DNA of 64,000 nt from Bugulina stolonifera (taxonomy: Eukaryota > Bryozoa > Gymnolaemata > Cheilostomatida > Bugulidae): the NCBI GenBank assembly GCA_935421135.1, contig OW285193.1, positions 19,072,252 to 19,136,251 on the forward strand. The letters are read 5' to 3'. A program made the translations under genes and the position numbers. Within the stretch, counting starts at the first letter, position 1; the number at the start of each line of letters is the position of its first letter. The notes under the pieces were generated by a model, which did not search any database, had not been told where the DNA came from, and was given only the letters and a program-made list of their open reading frames with translations. Positions 14,547 through 27,705 of the stretch are shown here, in pieces.

Positions 14547-15159
14547 CTCAGAAAACGACTGAGGTGCAGCAATAATAGTGTTACAAAGGGGTCCTGGAGC
14601 GTTGTTGGGGATTTACAGTTGTGTATAATTGCTACACAATAGTAAGAAGGTAATACCAAATACGAAAAGATACAATATCAACTCATACAATAGTGATCCA
14701 TACAGTATTCACAGTGATTACACAATGTCAATGCAATGTCAGGTGTCGGTCCAGCGACCTGGGACACAACAGTTGAGATGTGGGGCATTTAAGCACTACT
14801 AGATATAATTCAAATCTCTTTTTCTGCATTATTCTACCTACTTTATAATACTGTGAAAATACATGAGAGCTGGAGTCAGACAGCCTTTTGCAGTCCATTC
14901 TACTCCTCAAATTGTTAGACTTCTTTACTGCTGAGCCAAATCATTTTTCAAGTAAATAATTAAATATTAATATATTATGATATTTATGTGCCATTGATCA
15001 TTCAAATGACATGCACACCTGGCTTACCGTTCAACGCTGAACTGATAACAATCATTGCCATCACATGGGAAAGAGGGGAAACTGTGATTTCCATTGCTTG
15101 CCAACATATTCCAACCTACGTAATTATTCATTTTGTAGGACCGATTCTCCAAACATATT
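14547..15159. other. spacer upstream of TTK
   Basis: Unique sequence between the long-TIR transposon and the TTK start codon, presumably holding the TTK promoter and 5' UTR. No TATA box or other gene was recognised. Confidence 0.5.
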
Positions 15160-18100
15160 ATGAGTGGACATCCAAGGAAGCCCATTGATATCTATAGTAG
15201 AATATCCAATAGAACTTCGAGTAAGTAAACAGTGCAGGAAAGTGTGTATCGTAGGTTCTTTTTCTATATGCCTATACATTCAAATAGTAAAGTATGTGTA
15301 GTGTATACTATGTAGAGGTGGTACATAGTTAGAATAGCGTAGTATGTACAGTGCATACTATGTAGATATGATGTTTTTATACAAGGAATTTATCAGTCAG
15401 AGACTTGTTTCATATCCATAAAAATACTAGTCCCTGTAGATATGCTTTCTATCTGTCTCTCTATAGACAATACTGGGCCATTAGTTGTGGAGTTAGTTGA
15501 TGATAGCGATGACAGTGATGAGGCTCCAGGTGTCTGCTCTGTTCCCCCGAAGAGGAACATCACACCTCCATGGAGAAAGACTAGCTCTGTGCAGTAAGTA
15601 TCACATTATAGAATAGATGTACATTTAGTACTCATCTACTGAACATGGAGCATTCCCCGGAGGTTTACCTAAATTAGTTCATTTGAGAAGCAGTGATGGG
15701 TCTGCGAATAGTAAAAGCTGACTACCCATAGATTGGATGTATGCCTACACATGTATTGGTCTGTTTGTTGTTAGGGCTGGAGGTAAGAAACCAATCAGAC
15801 TGAGTAGATCGGCCTACTCTCTTGGAGGAAAGGTAATAGTATAATAATATTATCTACTCTGTGTATCGATTACTTCAGGTTCCGTATCTTGTGATTTGTT
15901 GTATGCCGTATGATTGGCTGATAGAATATGCTGTGTGTCGTATGATTGGCTGATGTTGTATCTTATAATTGGTTGTTCACTGATAAATGCTAGAATAATA
16001 TTCACAGGAAAACATAGCTCCGCCTGTAAACCTCTCATTGGTCATGGAACAGGAAAACATAGCTCCGCCTGTAAACCTCTCATTGGTCATGGAACAGGAA
16101 AACATAGCTCCGCCTGTAAACCTCTCATTGGTCATGGAACAGGAAAGTGTCTTGTTAGCTGAAAGTACTGGAAGCTTTAAGAATGTCACAGGGGCGAGTG
16201 GCAAGCTCCCCACCCACCGATCTAACACGGAAATTCTCTCTTCAAGAATCTCAGCTAAGGTATGGTATTATAGCTCAAGTTTTTTAGTAAAAAATGGGCT
16301 AAGTGAGAGTTGCCTTCTCAGTTATCTTGGTTTCAGTTAGTTTCCCTTTGATCTCTGTATCAAGTTTACTTCTACTGTACTGACAGCGACAAGCCTTTCC
16401 GTATTTGTTTTTCAGCATATACCTGAGAAGGGCGGGAATGCTGAGGGCCTGGCTAGTTCGACTCAACCCCTCCTGCCTAGAAATACCCCCAGGATGGCTC
16501 CAAACAGTCATTCATCTAGATCCTCTCTGTCCACCACTACACTTACCTCTTCTACTTGTATATCCACCACTAGATCTACCCCTCCTATATCAACCACTAC
16601 ATCTACCCCTCCTATATCCACCACTGCATCTAGTCCTCCTATATCCACCACTAGATCTACCCCTTCTATATCTACCACAACATCTACCCCTCCTATATCC
16701 ACCACTACATCTGCCTCTCCTCTATACTGCACGAATTGTAAAGAATCAAAACTGAGAACTTCCTTGTCCCCAAGGTACGGGATAAGTATAATATACAGTG
16801 TAGGTCAACAGCTGATGTAACTACTAGCATAGGTACCATTATAAGTGTCAATATAAGTCCTTGTATAAGTCCTAGTGTAAGTACTATTATAAGTGCCAGT
16901 GTAAGTACTAGTAAAACTACGTAGCTTCATTATTTCAGTGACTCGGGTTTTCTTGATCGCCTGGATAACAGAGCTGCTAAAACGTTGTGTAAGAACATGG
17001 CTGTGCAGACGCCCAGCGAGTGGATGCAGACTGAAGGGAAAAAGGTGGGGATAGAGTTGTATGTCCCTATTATTCCCTTCTCACTAAACCCTACACCACA
17101 CGCTAAAATATACACTGTATCCCACACGTTGTACACTATTATACTCACTGTCCCCATATGTGTATATCATGTGTCCCCGTATGTGTATACCATGTGTCCC
17201 CGTATGTGTATATTATGTGTCCCCGTATGTGTATATCATGTGTCCCCATATGTGTATATCATGTGTCCCCGTATGTGTATATCATGTGTCCCCGTATGTG
17301 TATATCATGTGTCCCCATATGTGTATATCATGTGTCCCCGTATGTGTATATCATGTGTCCCCGTATGTGTATATCATGTGTCCCCGTATGTGTATATCAT
17401 GTGTCCCCGTATGTGTATACCATGTGTCCCCATATGTACATGTATATACCATGTATCATATGTTGCAGTCTCGTGCTCCGCCCCCTCTAAGTCGGACCGA
17501 CACTGATGCTTCAGCTCCTGTCGTCAGCGTGAACAGCAGGTCATACACTGTACTTGGAGTCATTGGGAAGGGTGGATCCTCTAAGGTAAGATCACAGTCT
17601 AATCTATCTATGCGTCTGGTAAGTCCACAGGCTACTACATGTATGTCTGTACATAAGTAGTAAGATCTTGTATACATTGTACATTATACTATATACACCA
17701 TATTATACACTATAATGCAGGTAGAGAAGGTGATCGACTTTGAAGGTAGCAGATGTCTGGCTCTCAAGTCTGTTACTCTCGCCGATCAGCCACCGCAGGC
17801 CATCCAGGCTTTTCTCAAGGAGGTGGAGATGCTACGAAAGCTGCAGTTTAGTGACAAGGTCATTCAGTTAATAGACTTGTAAGTAGAGGTGAAGGTCTTT
17901 CATCTACTAATTGACTCATTTCTCTGTAGTAAGGTGTTTGACACTTATGACCATTAAGTTTGTTGTTGTAAGCTAACCCTACACTATACTACATGTATAT
18001 ATTATGTGTACAAGTAGATGTAGATGTACAACTCCTTCTAACAAGTAGGTTAGTGGGAGTATAACTGGCATATACTCTGAATCGTCATAAATACTCTGGT

Positions 18101-21100
18101 CACGTAGTACTAGCTCAATATACAACTACAGCATCACAACGTAGTACTAGCTCAATATACAACTACAGCATCACAACGTAGTAGTAGCTCAATATACAAC
18201 TACAGCATCGCAGCGTAGTACTAGCTCAATATACAACTACAGCATCGCAATGTAGTAGTAGCTCAATATACAACTACAGCATCGCAACGTAGTAGTAGCT
18301 CAATATACAACTACAGCATCACAACGTAGTAGTAGCTCAATATACAACTACAGCATCGCAGCGTAGTAGTAGCTCAATATACAACTACAGCATCACAATG
18401 ACAATATTATCATGTGCTTGAAGAGTTGTCCCCTTCCTAGTTTGGCGAGGAGACAACTCCATGGTAATGTTCTTACTATGAAGGAGACAACAGGATAGAG
18501 TATTTACATGTATATTATGTAGGACACACACGGACATGACTATTGTACCTTGAACTTATGTTATTCCTTGACCCGAGACTGCCCAGTTGGAATGCATGTA
18601 TCACGGAGTATGTTGTGTTTTGACTACCTCCTCTCCATAAATAGCAGATCTACTGTGTATTAGTGTCTGCAGTACTCTACATTGCTTGCAGGTTGTTGTT
18701 GCCAACAGTTAGTGGACAAGGTCTTCCTCATAACGTAGTATTCATGTAGTCTAGCCACCAGTACACTGTGTTATACACGCATCACCTCACATTACATAGT
18801 ATATGTATGGAGATTCACCGGTATATGGTTGTAGTGAGCACAGGCTATCAGAGAGTAAGCTTCTCCTACTACTAGAGTGTGGGGACACTGACCTCTCAGT
18901 CTATTTAAAGAAGCTCTTAGCCAGCCAGTCTCTCCACAGGATGCAGAGGTGTGTGTTTTGGCTGGGCATGCTAGAAGCAGTCAAGGTTCTACATGATCAG
19001 GGTAACTATACTACCTACCTACACCATACTTTACTATTAATACGGTATGTACTGCGCTACACTAATACTATATACTATACTGTACTATTATACTATACTA
19101 CACCAGACTGTACTATTTACTGTACTTTACTATACACTGTACTGTACTGTACTATACTATACACTGTACTGTTGCAGTACTATACTATACTGTACTATAC
19201 TATACACTGTACTGTTGCAGTACTATACTATACTGTACTATACTATACTGTACTATACTATACTATACTATGCTGTACAGTACTATACTATACTGTACTA
19301 TGCTGTACTACATGTAATACTGTACTGTACAGTGGTTATTATACTCTGAAATACTGGAGTTAGCTCCCCTTGTTACTATGCATACTCGGCATACTTGCAC
19401 TGTACCCTGTGATGTAATAGTCCATGTGGTGATGTCATACACATGCTAACAGGATGTTACATCACTTACATACTGGAGTACAAATTCATGCACTGTGCAT
19501 GTAGCTGATGCCAACACAAATATTCTACTAACTCACTCACTTGTGATGACATAATTATATAACCACCAACAACGTCACTGCTACTACAGTACATGCTGTG
19601 TAGATATAATAATACCTGTAGTTGGTGTAGTACTTACTATGCTTATGGGAAGATAACTCCTGTTACGTAACATGTAGATATAATATAGTAATATAATACT
19701 GCAGCACATGTCATGTGATATGAGTAAGTAAGTAGTTATCCTCTCTTTACACAGGTATAGTTCACTCAGATATCAAGCCAGAGAACTTTATGCTCGTAGC
19801 TGGTCAAATTAAACTCATTGATTTTGGTAAGTAAAGAGTTCATTATAGGAGTATAATATAATGATGGATATATCGTAATTATATACATGTATATCATATT
19901 ATATGTACATGTATCTACACTGTAGTTACTGTTACCTCTACCTCTGTAGGGAACTCTAACCTGTGTATATAATACTATTGAGTATGGCATAGTATAGTCA
20001 CTAAGCTATGTATCCTAATAGTATACTATGTATCCCAGAGTTCACTCAAGAATCGGTACTTTACCCCTTACATAATATTATTATATTGTTATTGTGGTGG
20101 GGCTAGTCGTTTGCTAGTAAACCTGTCGGGTACTCCCTATGCCCCCACCTCCCCACCTAGGTTCAGAGAACTTTAGCTACAGTTGTACATGAATCAAGCC
20201 TGTGAATCAGGTATTGCGGTAATTAGTGTGTTATAACAGTGATTATACTCAGTACCAAACCATTTAACCTTTGCACCTGAAATACAATAAAACAACAACA
20301 ACATCTATTACTTATAATAGTCCATGTTATAGAGATATGATGGTTGCTGACTAGCTGCCCTGCACATTCTACACTATCTACAATCAGCTTGATACAAACA
20401 AACAAGCAAAGGGGGAGTTGTCTCTCCCTATACATGTAATTGTAGTTCTGCAATGCCTCTCCTCTCTTGCACTTATCTTGTAATGGGTGTGCTATTGCAT
20501 AACAAATACCTCACAGCCTATCCGTGGTGGCGCCACCCAGCCCTCCCTTATCTGTCGACTCACGTAATTCTCTCACAAACATGTTTACTACAAACTTGAC
20601 TTTTTGACCAACGGATGCGGATATTTCTGATATTTGAGAATGTGTCAGTGAGCATATTGTTTAAACAACGCCGTGTCGCTGCCACCGTCACTGGAGAATT
20701 GAATAATAGCTGCACATGTCGATATATTCACAATAAAACACATTTTATGGCCCCATATTTTGGTCTCCTACTCTTCCATGACTTAGGTATGGAAAACTTG
20801 TTCCTTGTTGAGTGCTCTAGCCTCAGTGCCATAGCATTTAGAGGGTCGATGGGTTGGGACATTGGGGGAATGTCCCGACGCAAGTTGTAGAGATAAACAT
20901 GTCATTCACAGTATAACGATTGTAGTAAGAGTACTATGTACTGGGCTGTACTATACAAATAAACATCAAGGTGTAAATATATACTCCTTTTGTTCCTGAC
21001 TATCCCTTATGTATTCCCTCCCACTTACAGTTCATCTCACCTATTTGCATTCTATTTAATCAGTTTTGTCTATTTTTATGCTCATTACTTGTTTAGAAAT

Positions 21101-24100
21101 ATTATTCACTTCAATCATCAGCAAATATTAATTACAATTCCAGGAAGTTTTCAGACAAAACTCAACAAAATTTTGTAATATTTTGAGCTCATTTATGACT
21201 TGAACAGCAGCTGTAATATTTCATAGAAACCAACATTGGGAATTATTGCTAGCTATTCGTACACTGTAGTACACTGTAGTACACTGTAGTACACTGTAGT
21301 ACACTGTAGGCCTATCTGTCTGCAGGGAAAAAAACGTGAAAACTGTTGAAATGATTAGAATAACATTTGAGTAGATGTTGCAACACGCTGGAGCCATATC
21401 TCATGGACATATCCTATAGAATTACTATGCTATACTATGCTATACTATGCTATACTATGCTATACTATGCTATACTATGCTATACTATGCTATACTATGC
21501 TATACTATGCTATACTATGCTATACTATGCTATACTATGCTATACTGTGCTATACTGTGCTATACTGTGCTATACTGTGCTATACTGTGCTATACTGTGC
21601 TATACTGTGCTATACTGTGCTATACTGTGCTATACTGTGCTATACTGTGCTATACTATGCTATACTATGCTATACTATGCATATACTGTAGTAGGCCTTG
21701 TTTATAGGATATTTGTAGATTCACAGACATGTGGTGTGTTTTAGGTATAGCTAAGCAGTTAGATGCTGAAGCTACGTCTATGATATTAGAGAACTGTATA
21801 GGCACATTGAACTACATGTCACCAGAGGTGCTACAAGGTGCTACAGTTAGGGATGTGGACAGCAAGGTACACACTACACAGTCTATGCTATACTACGCTA
21901 TACTTTGTTACACAATAGTACAGTGTATATTATGAAATAATAGTGTAATTATGCATGTATACTGTTACATGTACTCAACTCTCCACTGTTCCCAAGTTAC
22001 TAGAACTGAGTGGTAGCCTTATTCTATGCTCTAATATGTGGGGCACCCCTCTCCCACCACAGTACCTTGTGTGTGTCACAGTACTCAGGCTATCTATGTG
22101 GCCCCACTCAAGGTGTGCTGTTATTGTTGACCTCAACAAGGAAACTGGTGTTAAGTTGGCACTGTTCCAGGAATGTGTAGGACGCAGATCTATTGTTCCA
22201 CTGTTTACTATTGTATGTGAGGAATCTAAGGTGTGTGTAGTTGTTGTTATTACTACAGTATGTTATTATACATGTACTCTCAGAATACAAGTAGGCCGTA
22301 GGGGGTACGTGTAGGTATATTGCTGCAGTACATACAGTATTACAGCGTATATGTGACATGCTGTGCTATATGGCATCAGTATACAGTGTAGTACAGTACG
22401 TGAAATGCGTCCCATTACCCACAATACTGGAGTTATCTACTCTCTATACAAGCAATGTTATATGGTAATATAATACAACAACTCAATACTCCACCACTTT
22501 ATGTCTTGCAGTGTGATATGAACTACTGGCATATCATCACATAATATTATAATGGATATACATGTATTAATACATACTCCTACATGTATATAGTGTATAA
22601 ATATGCCTATCTACATGTATATCCATTATACGTGCAATACTACGCATGAGCACACAACTCCTAGATATACATGTACATGTTGTACTGTTTGTATAGCAGA
22701 GCCTTAGTTCTAGTGTGTATGCTTTCTGTACTTTAGGCTGGGAGGAAGGCTGATGTATGGAGCTTAGGCTGTATTCTCTACTACATGGCATATGGACACA
22801 CTCCTTTCCAGTCTCTCAGGATGGTAGAAAAGGTGGCAGCCATAGTCAATCCACAGCATGTTATACAGATGCCTGAGATGGGCGAGCCACACCTCACCCA
22901 AACGCTGAAGGTAGGCTGGTTGTGTGGAACCTAGGCTAGAGAGTAGATATACACATGTACCAGTTAGTATGGGTAAGGAGCGAGTAGGTGTCAGTGTGAT
23001 GTGTGATGCTATCTCATACTTGTCTATACCTACATGTATACCTATACTATTAACCTATCCTGGTATAGTAATATAGTGTTATGTAATACTCATTTACCTA
23101 CATAATGATATATGTATATAATTATATGTACATATATGTGCATACATGTAGCTACCACAACATCCTAGTACCTACTTGGAGCATTCATTGTGTAATATGA
23201 ACAATATACACTATCGATAGTTATTACATTCTACCCCCATGTGTATGGTGTGTGGTACTACCATTGTGTGTATGTGTACCGTGTGTGGTACTACCATTGT
23301 GTGTATGTGTACCGTGTGTGGTACTACCATTGTGTGTATGTGTACGCTGTGTGGTACTACCAGTGTGTGTATGTGTACGCTGTGTGGTACTACCATTGTG
23401 TGTATGTGTACCATGTGCGGTACTATCATTGTGTGTCTGTCGTCTACCGATAGGCATTCCCTCTGCGTAGGTACGTGACGTGACGTCATGTTACTAGGAA
23501 ACTCTAGCGCCGAGGGGAAATGTAGTGATCTAAAGAAAACGACCCGGGGGCAGGCAGCTATGAACAATTATAATAGAGGACAGATAGATAGATAGACTTG
23601 TAGAGCAGAGCAGGGTGGGGCAGGCATACATACACACCTACACACTACATACACATTGTAAAAGTGTACTAACTGGTAGACTAGCTGCTAGACTGCACTT
23701 GTCTTCTCACTGCCCACTACTGTTATTATTTTATTATATTTTATTGATCTATCTTTACTCTGTTTATACTGTTTTATAGAAGGTCATCAGCCTTTAAAAT
23801 GCTGCCCTAAGCTGACACTGCTGGCTAGGAGGCAGATAGTGTTTTACTTGAATAAAAACTCTGGAAATAAAACACACATTTTCTGCTACCAGCTCTATTA
23901 TCCAGTTGGTAGTACTACAGGTTTTATATCTAACCAGGGAGCCATGGTGCTAGTATAACTGCTCCCTCCTTTATGTACACTACTGCTACACTATTTATGG
24001 CACAGTTTACTATGCAGTAGTGTATACATATAGTATAGCATAGTGTACTACTGTACACTATGCTATACAGTACATGTATATTAAAGTTTATAGCACTTTC

Positions 24101-24565
24101 AATTTATGTGTTGGCTGGAGACTAAAGCTGGTCAACCATCATCAGTTCTGGGCCAAGTATAATTACTGTAAAGAATTGTTGTCTAGTTTAGCTGACCCCA
24201 TATTGATTTTGGTCCCCATTAAATGAGATTCTTATGTAATATCAGTAACTTCATTATTATTATTAGTATTCTATCACAGCATGAATCTACCTCCTCCTTA
24301 TTTATCAGGTGCTCTCTACTTCAAACATACACAGCATAAATATAAACACAAACACCTGACACTGACCTTGTAATGACAAACTACAGCTACTGCAGTAGCT
24401 CTACAGGATGTTGTGTCAAGGTCATTTCTTTATCTTCATGCATGTACATACTTATCATCGTGGTTGTAGATGTGTTTGGTGAGGGACTATAAGAAGAGAG
24501 CAGGGATCGGAGACTTGCTTAGCCATGAATATATCAGGTCGCTATTACATCATCACTTATATTAA
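15160..24565 (+). CDS. TTK: dual-specificity kinase TTK/MPS1, 13 exons, 619 aa
   Basis: Exons: 15160-15220, 15467-15593, 15775-15832, 16008-16259, 16416-16774, 16939-17044, 17469-17585, 17721-17878, 18844-19001, 19755-19826, 21745-21866, 22737-22910, 24470-24565, all in phase. Seen: a low-complexity N-terminal half with a 15-residue triplication (about 83-127) and Ser/Thr/Pro repeats (about 215-270), then a kinase domain from about 345 to the end. The glycine loop is GKGGSSK and the ATP lysine is in CLALKSV (about 376). The catalytic loop HSDIKPEN (D471) has HSD instead of HRD, as in MPS1 kinases. LIDFG has D488, and the P+1 region GTLNYMSPE matches the MPS1 family. MPS1 recruits the spindle assembly checkpoint at kinetochores. 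No TPR domain is visible N-terminally, and the protein is shorter than human TTK (857). An unrecognised upstream exon is possible. Confidence 0.93.
16008..16142 (+). repeat. in-frame 45-bp triplication inside TTK exon 4
   Basis: Three apparently identical 45-bp copies encode three copies of [15 protein letters not shown]. The exon opens exactly at the first copy, after the acceptor TTCACAG. Each copy ends in GGAACAG before the next GAAAAC, so each junction resembles the splice acceptor itself. Confidence 0.95.
17150..17445. repeat. 23-bp minisatellite in TTK intron 6
   Basis: About thirteen copies of a 23-bp unit (core ATATCATGTGTCCCCGTAT), ending about 20 bp before the exon 7 acceptor. It is open in several frames, but this is the repeat and not coding. 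Confidence 0.92.
18100..18400. repeat. 37-bp minisatellite in TTK intron 8
   Basis: Eight copies of a 37-bp unit with core CTCAATATACAACTACAGC. Confidence 0.92.
19060..19330. repeat. TACTATAC/ACTGT simple repeat in TTK intron 9
   Basis: Degenerate 5- and 10-bp TACTA/TACTG repeats with a longer 49-bp higher-order duplication (ACACTGTACTGTTGCAGTAC appears twice). Confidence 0.85.
21260..21309. repeat. 10-bp repeat ACACTGTAGT x5 in TTK intron 10
   Basis: Five perfect tandem copies of ACACTGTAGT. Confidence 0.9.
21427..21680. repeat. 10-bp array TACTATGCTA in TTK intron 10
   Basis: About 25 copies of a 10-bp unit in three homogeneous blocks: TATACTATGC copies, then TATACTGTGC copies, then TATACTATGC again. 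The block pattern suggests recent segmental expansion. It ends about 65 bp before exon 11. Confidence 0.93.
23240..23440. repeat. 33-bp minisatellite in TTK intron 12
   Basis: About six copies of a 33-bp unit with core GTGTGTGGTACTACCATTG. Confidence 0.9.
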
Positions 24566-27482
24566 TCAATATCAATTTCTTTCTAGTAGCATCTGTCACA
24601 AGATTTAGTTATTTACCATATTTAATTAAATTGTTTGTATGTTTTATGAGCAATTAATTGTCTGATACAGCCCACTGATTGAAGTACTCTGTTGTAGATG
24701 AGTGAAGACTGGTAGGCCATGACTCTACTATACTGTGTACAAGATGGTGTCACATAGCACTGAATACTACCCCCTGTTACATGTATATAATATACTCCAT
24801 ATAGGCTATTGATACCATGGTACATCTTCATTCTATATTTTTGTACATATTATTTTATCATAATAATATATCTAGATGGAATTTTAATCTACTATATCAA
24901 TGTAACAGAAAATTAGAAACTATATTTTCATTATAATCACCTTTTTATTTTACTGATTTATACCTAAAACATTACAACCATTTCACATCATGCCAGGTTT
25001 CAGAACATGATAAATGGTTGGTTAACAGAGACTAATAAATTCTAACTAATCACTATACAGACTTATTTTCATAGAAGAAATAAGTGAATCTCAGAGAATA
25101 ACTGAATAACCACAAGTACCACAACTACCTACACTCACTACATTTAGTAGAATCTTCTATCAACTTAATTCCCAATTAGATGGAGTTACATTTAAAACCA
25201 TTTGATTTTAGTAAAAAAATATGGGTACAGCCAATATGAGTGACCAACAGCTCTCTCTACCTTGTGCACTCTTGTTGTGTATGTAGCTCACACTTGGAAG
25301 CCACATTTTGTGGTCAATATATAGCAGGCAGCAGTTTAGCACATATATCTGCCGCTTGGTGCACTGCCAAATATTATGCATATGGTGAACTTTAGGTAAA
25401 CTGATTTTCACAATACAATGGTCAATTGGGTAAAGGGACATTTCGAAAAAAAACAGTTCGAAACAGGACGTTTCACAACCGAACAGTTTGAAACAGGACG
25501 TTTCACAACTGAACAGTTTGAAACTGTGTAGATTACATTTAGAGCAACACAACCTGCAGATAATTAATTTTAATTAATTAATTGAATAAAGAAAATAATA
25601 TTAAAAAGAAAAATTAGTTAAAATCTGGTGGTTGGGGTTTGGGCTTAGGTGTTTTGAACTGTCCGGTGTTGAACTGTCCACTTTCGAAACGTCCTGTTTC
25701 GAACTGTCTTTTTCGAACAGTCGCACATCGGTAAATTGCTACCCAATGTGTGTACTTGTATGGTTACTAGATATTATTGCTGTTGTTATACTATACATTG
25801 TGAAAAGGGACCAGTTGTATTTGTTCGCTTAAACACAGGTATGTCTCTAACAATATAATGTTACCATGAAATTCCTTAACTAACCACTGGTGTGGTTATG
25901 ACCACTTCCTGTAGTGTAATTGTTGATTACTATAATACTATATCTAGTCGATCTACTCATAAATATGAATGGTTTATTTGAACTAGGTCAGATATCACAT
26001 CTTTTCTATCAACCTTTCAATAACACTTGAGCTATATAAATCACTTTGACCTATCTTTGTGGTACGTGCTCTTATTCTCAAGGAGATATACTATTTTTAT
26101 CTTTGTTTCATTTGATATCAGATTTGGTGTCCCCAATGCAACAAAAGACTATTTGATTAGCAAGAGTAATACATATATATGTTTACTGTCACACAATAAA
26201 CACATCCTGTGCAATGCCACTGTTGGCATTTTCCGTTAAGATAATTCCAATGATTATTAATTTATTTCCTATAGAAAAACCTGAAACATGTATTCCTGTG
26301 AGCAAGCGCTCTGTTATAGAAGAGAAGCTGCATGAGGATATTCGATTCTCACTTTCATACATCATCAAAACAATTAATATCTAATTAACATGTTTTCCAA
26401 TGTGCTAGCATGACCCCTGCATTGTATAGCAAGTCCCTTGGCTCCAAGGCTGAGTCATGCTGAATGTTGAAATCCATTCAATAAATAATGAACATGTTTG
26501 GACTAAATCTATCAAGAAGTCAGATTGTACCTGAAAGCACCTGCCAGCCAATAATATCATTCACTACCAATGGCTTTATATTATTTATTCTACTAGTCAG
26601 CTCTATGCCTTCTGCCTGCGGTTATACATGTACATGTAGGTATGTAATAAAAACTGCTACAGCAACAATCAAACCTGCCTAAATGTATATCAAGCTGTGA
26701 GACAGACATAATAATATGTGGGTGACTGATTCAATTGTTATCTTCGATCGTAATAAGTTGAGATGATGGGGTTGTTTACCAATCTCTGCATAAGTCAATT
26801 GATAAAAAATGAATTTGAATTTATGTAAGCATTCTACCATCATATGCAGGCTACTAGTGGTCAGGATAAACCATAGCTAAATCTATCCAACAAGACTAAG
26901 TCATCAAGTCTCCACACTACAACAACACTAAGATGGTCTCAGATCAACACTTGGAACTACAGATTACGCCCATCAGTCATAAATAAAAACAAAAAATATA
27001 ATAATGGTGTGAAAATATTTCGTCTGCTGTCTGCCCACAAGCCTATATGGTATTTCATTGAAAAATAACAGTGGCCATTAGACTGGTAAGTGGAAATTGT
27101 TACTATTATTCAGAGTGTGTAATTTGTATGGAACAAACAACATGACTGTTGGGACTTTCGTTATACAGTAAACTATTTAGTTGAGATGCTGCCTCAGCTA
27201 TTCTCCTACTCCTGAAATGTCCACACAATTCTTTCCTGTTATATAAACAATCATCTTGTTGCTGATTGGTTAAAAGTTATTAGTTTGCTGAGAAAACAGT
27301 GGCTCACTACAGTACGCAGAAGTTTTCAATATAATGAGCAAGTTGAAGGCAAAAACCACAATTCACAAATTTCACCACACGAGTATTGAGCATTCATTAA
27401 TCATTTGTTGTGCTCTGACTGTCATTAGCTCTGGTTGTCAGACGATTTTTATCACTGTTGTCAGTACATAAGATATCTCTGG
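24566..27482. other. 3-kb spacer between TTK and the secreted-protein gene
   Basis: AT-rich sequence with a possible TTK polyadenylation signal (AATAAA near 25034) and one fold-back element at 25436-25728. No other gene is supported; short frames at 26027 and 26488 look like chance. Confidence 0.5.
25436..25728. mobile_element. small fold-back (MITE-like) element
   Basis: The left arm (about 25439-25471) contains CAGTTCGAAACAGGACG and the right arm (about 25684-25724) contains its reverse complement. Flanking the core are inverted, tandemly repeated GAACAGTTTGAAACAGGACG-like units. GGTAAA lies just outside both ends, but with imperfect spacing. No gene is inside. Confidence 0.65.
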
Positions 27483-27490
27483 TATAAATA
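27483..27490 (+). promoter_or_regulatory. candidate TATA box of the secreted-protein gene
   Basis: TATAAATA about 220 bp upstream of the ATG at 27706. Position is compatible with a short 5' UTR. Unproven in such an AT-rich region. Confidence 0.35.
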
Positions 27491-27705
27491 ATTCTCTACA
27501 ATCATCAATTTCCACAATTACATTACTCTAGCTTCTATATTGTGTCGGTGCTGGAAGGAAGAAGAGTATTTTAGTAGTTCTCTACAGCAAGATCTTTTCA
27601 AGCACTGTGTTGATATACAAAGTACCCACCAAGTCAGCACTCTTGTTTGTAGAGAGAAAGATAGACATCTATTAGACGAAGAAGAGACCCACTCTAGAAA
27701 ACAGG

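Noticed and set aside
16985..17660. Cys/Tyr/Pro-rich frames resembling a repetitive secreted protein
   Set aside because: They cover the 23-bp minisatellite in TTK intron 6; the true exons on both sides join in phase across it.
20615..20890. 91-codon frame in TTK intron 10
   Set aside because: No family motif, no start context or splice support; lies in an intron of the TTK gene.
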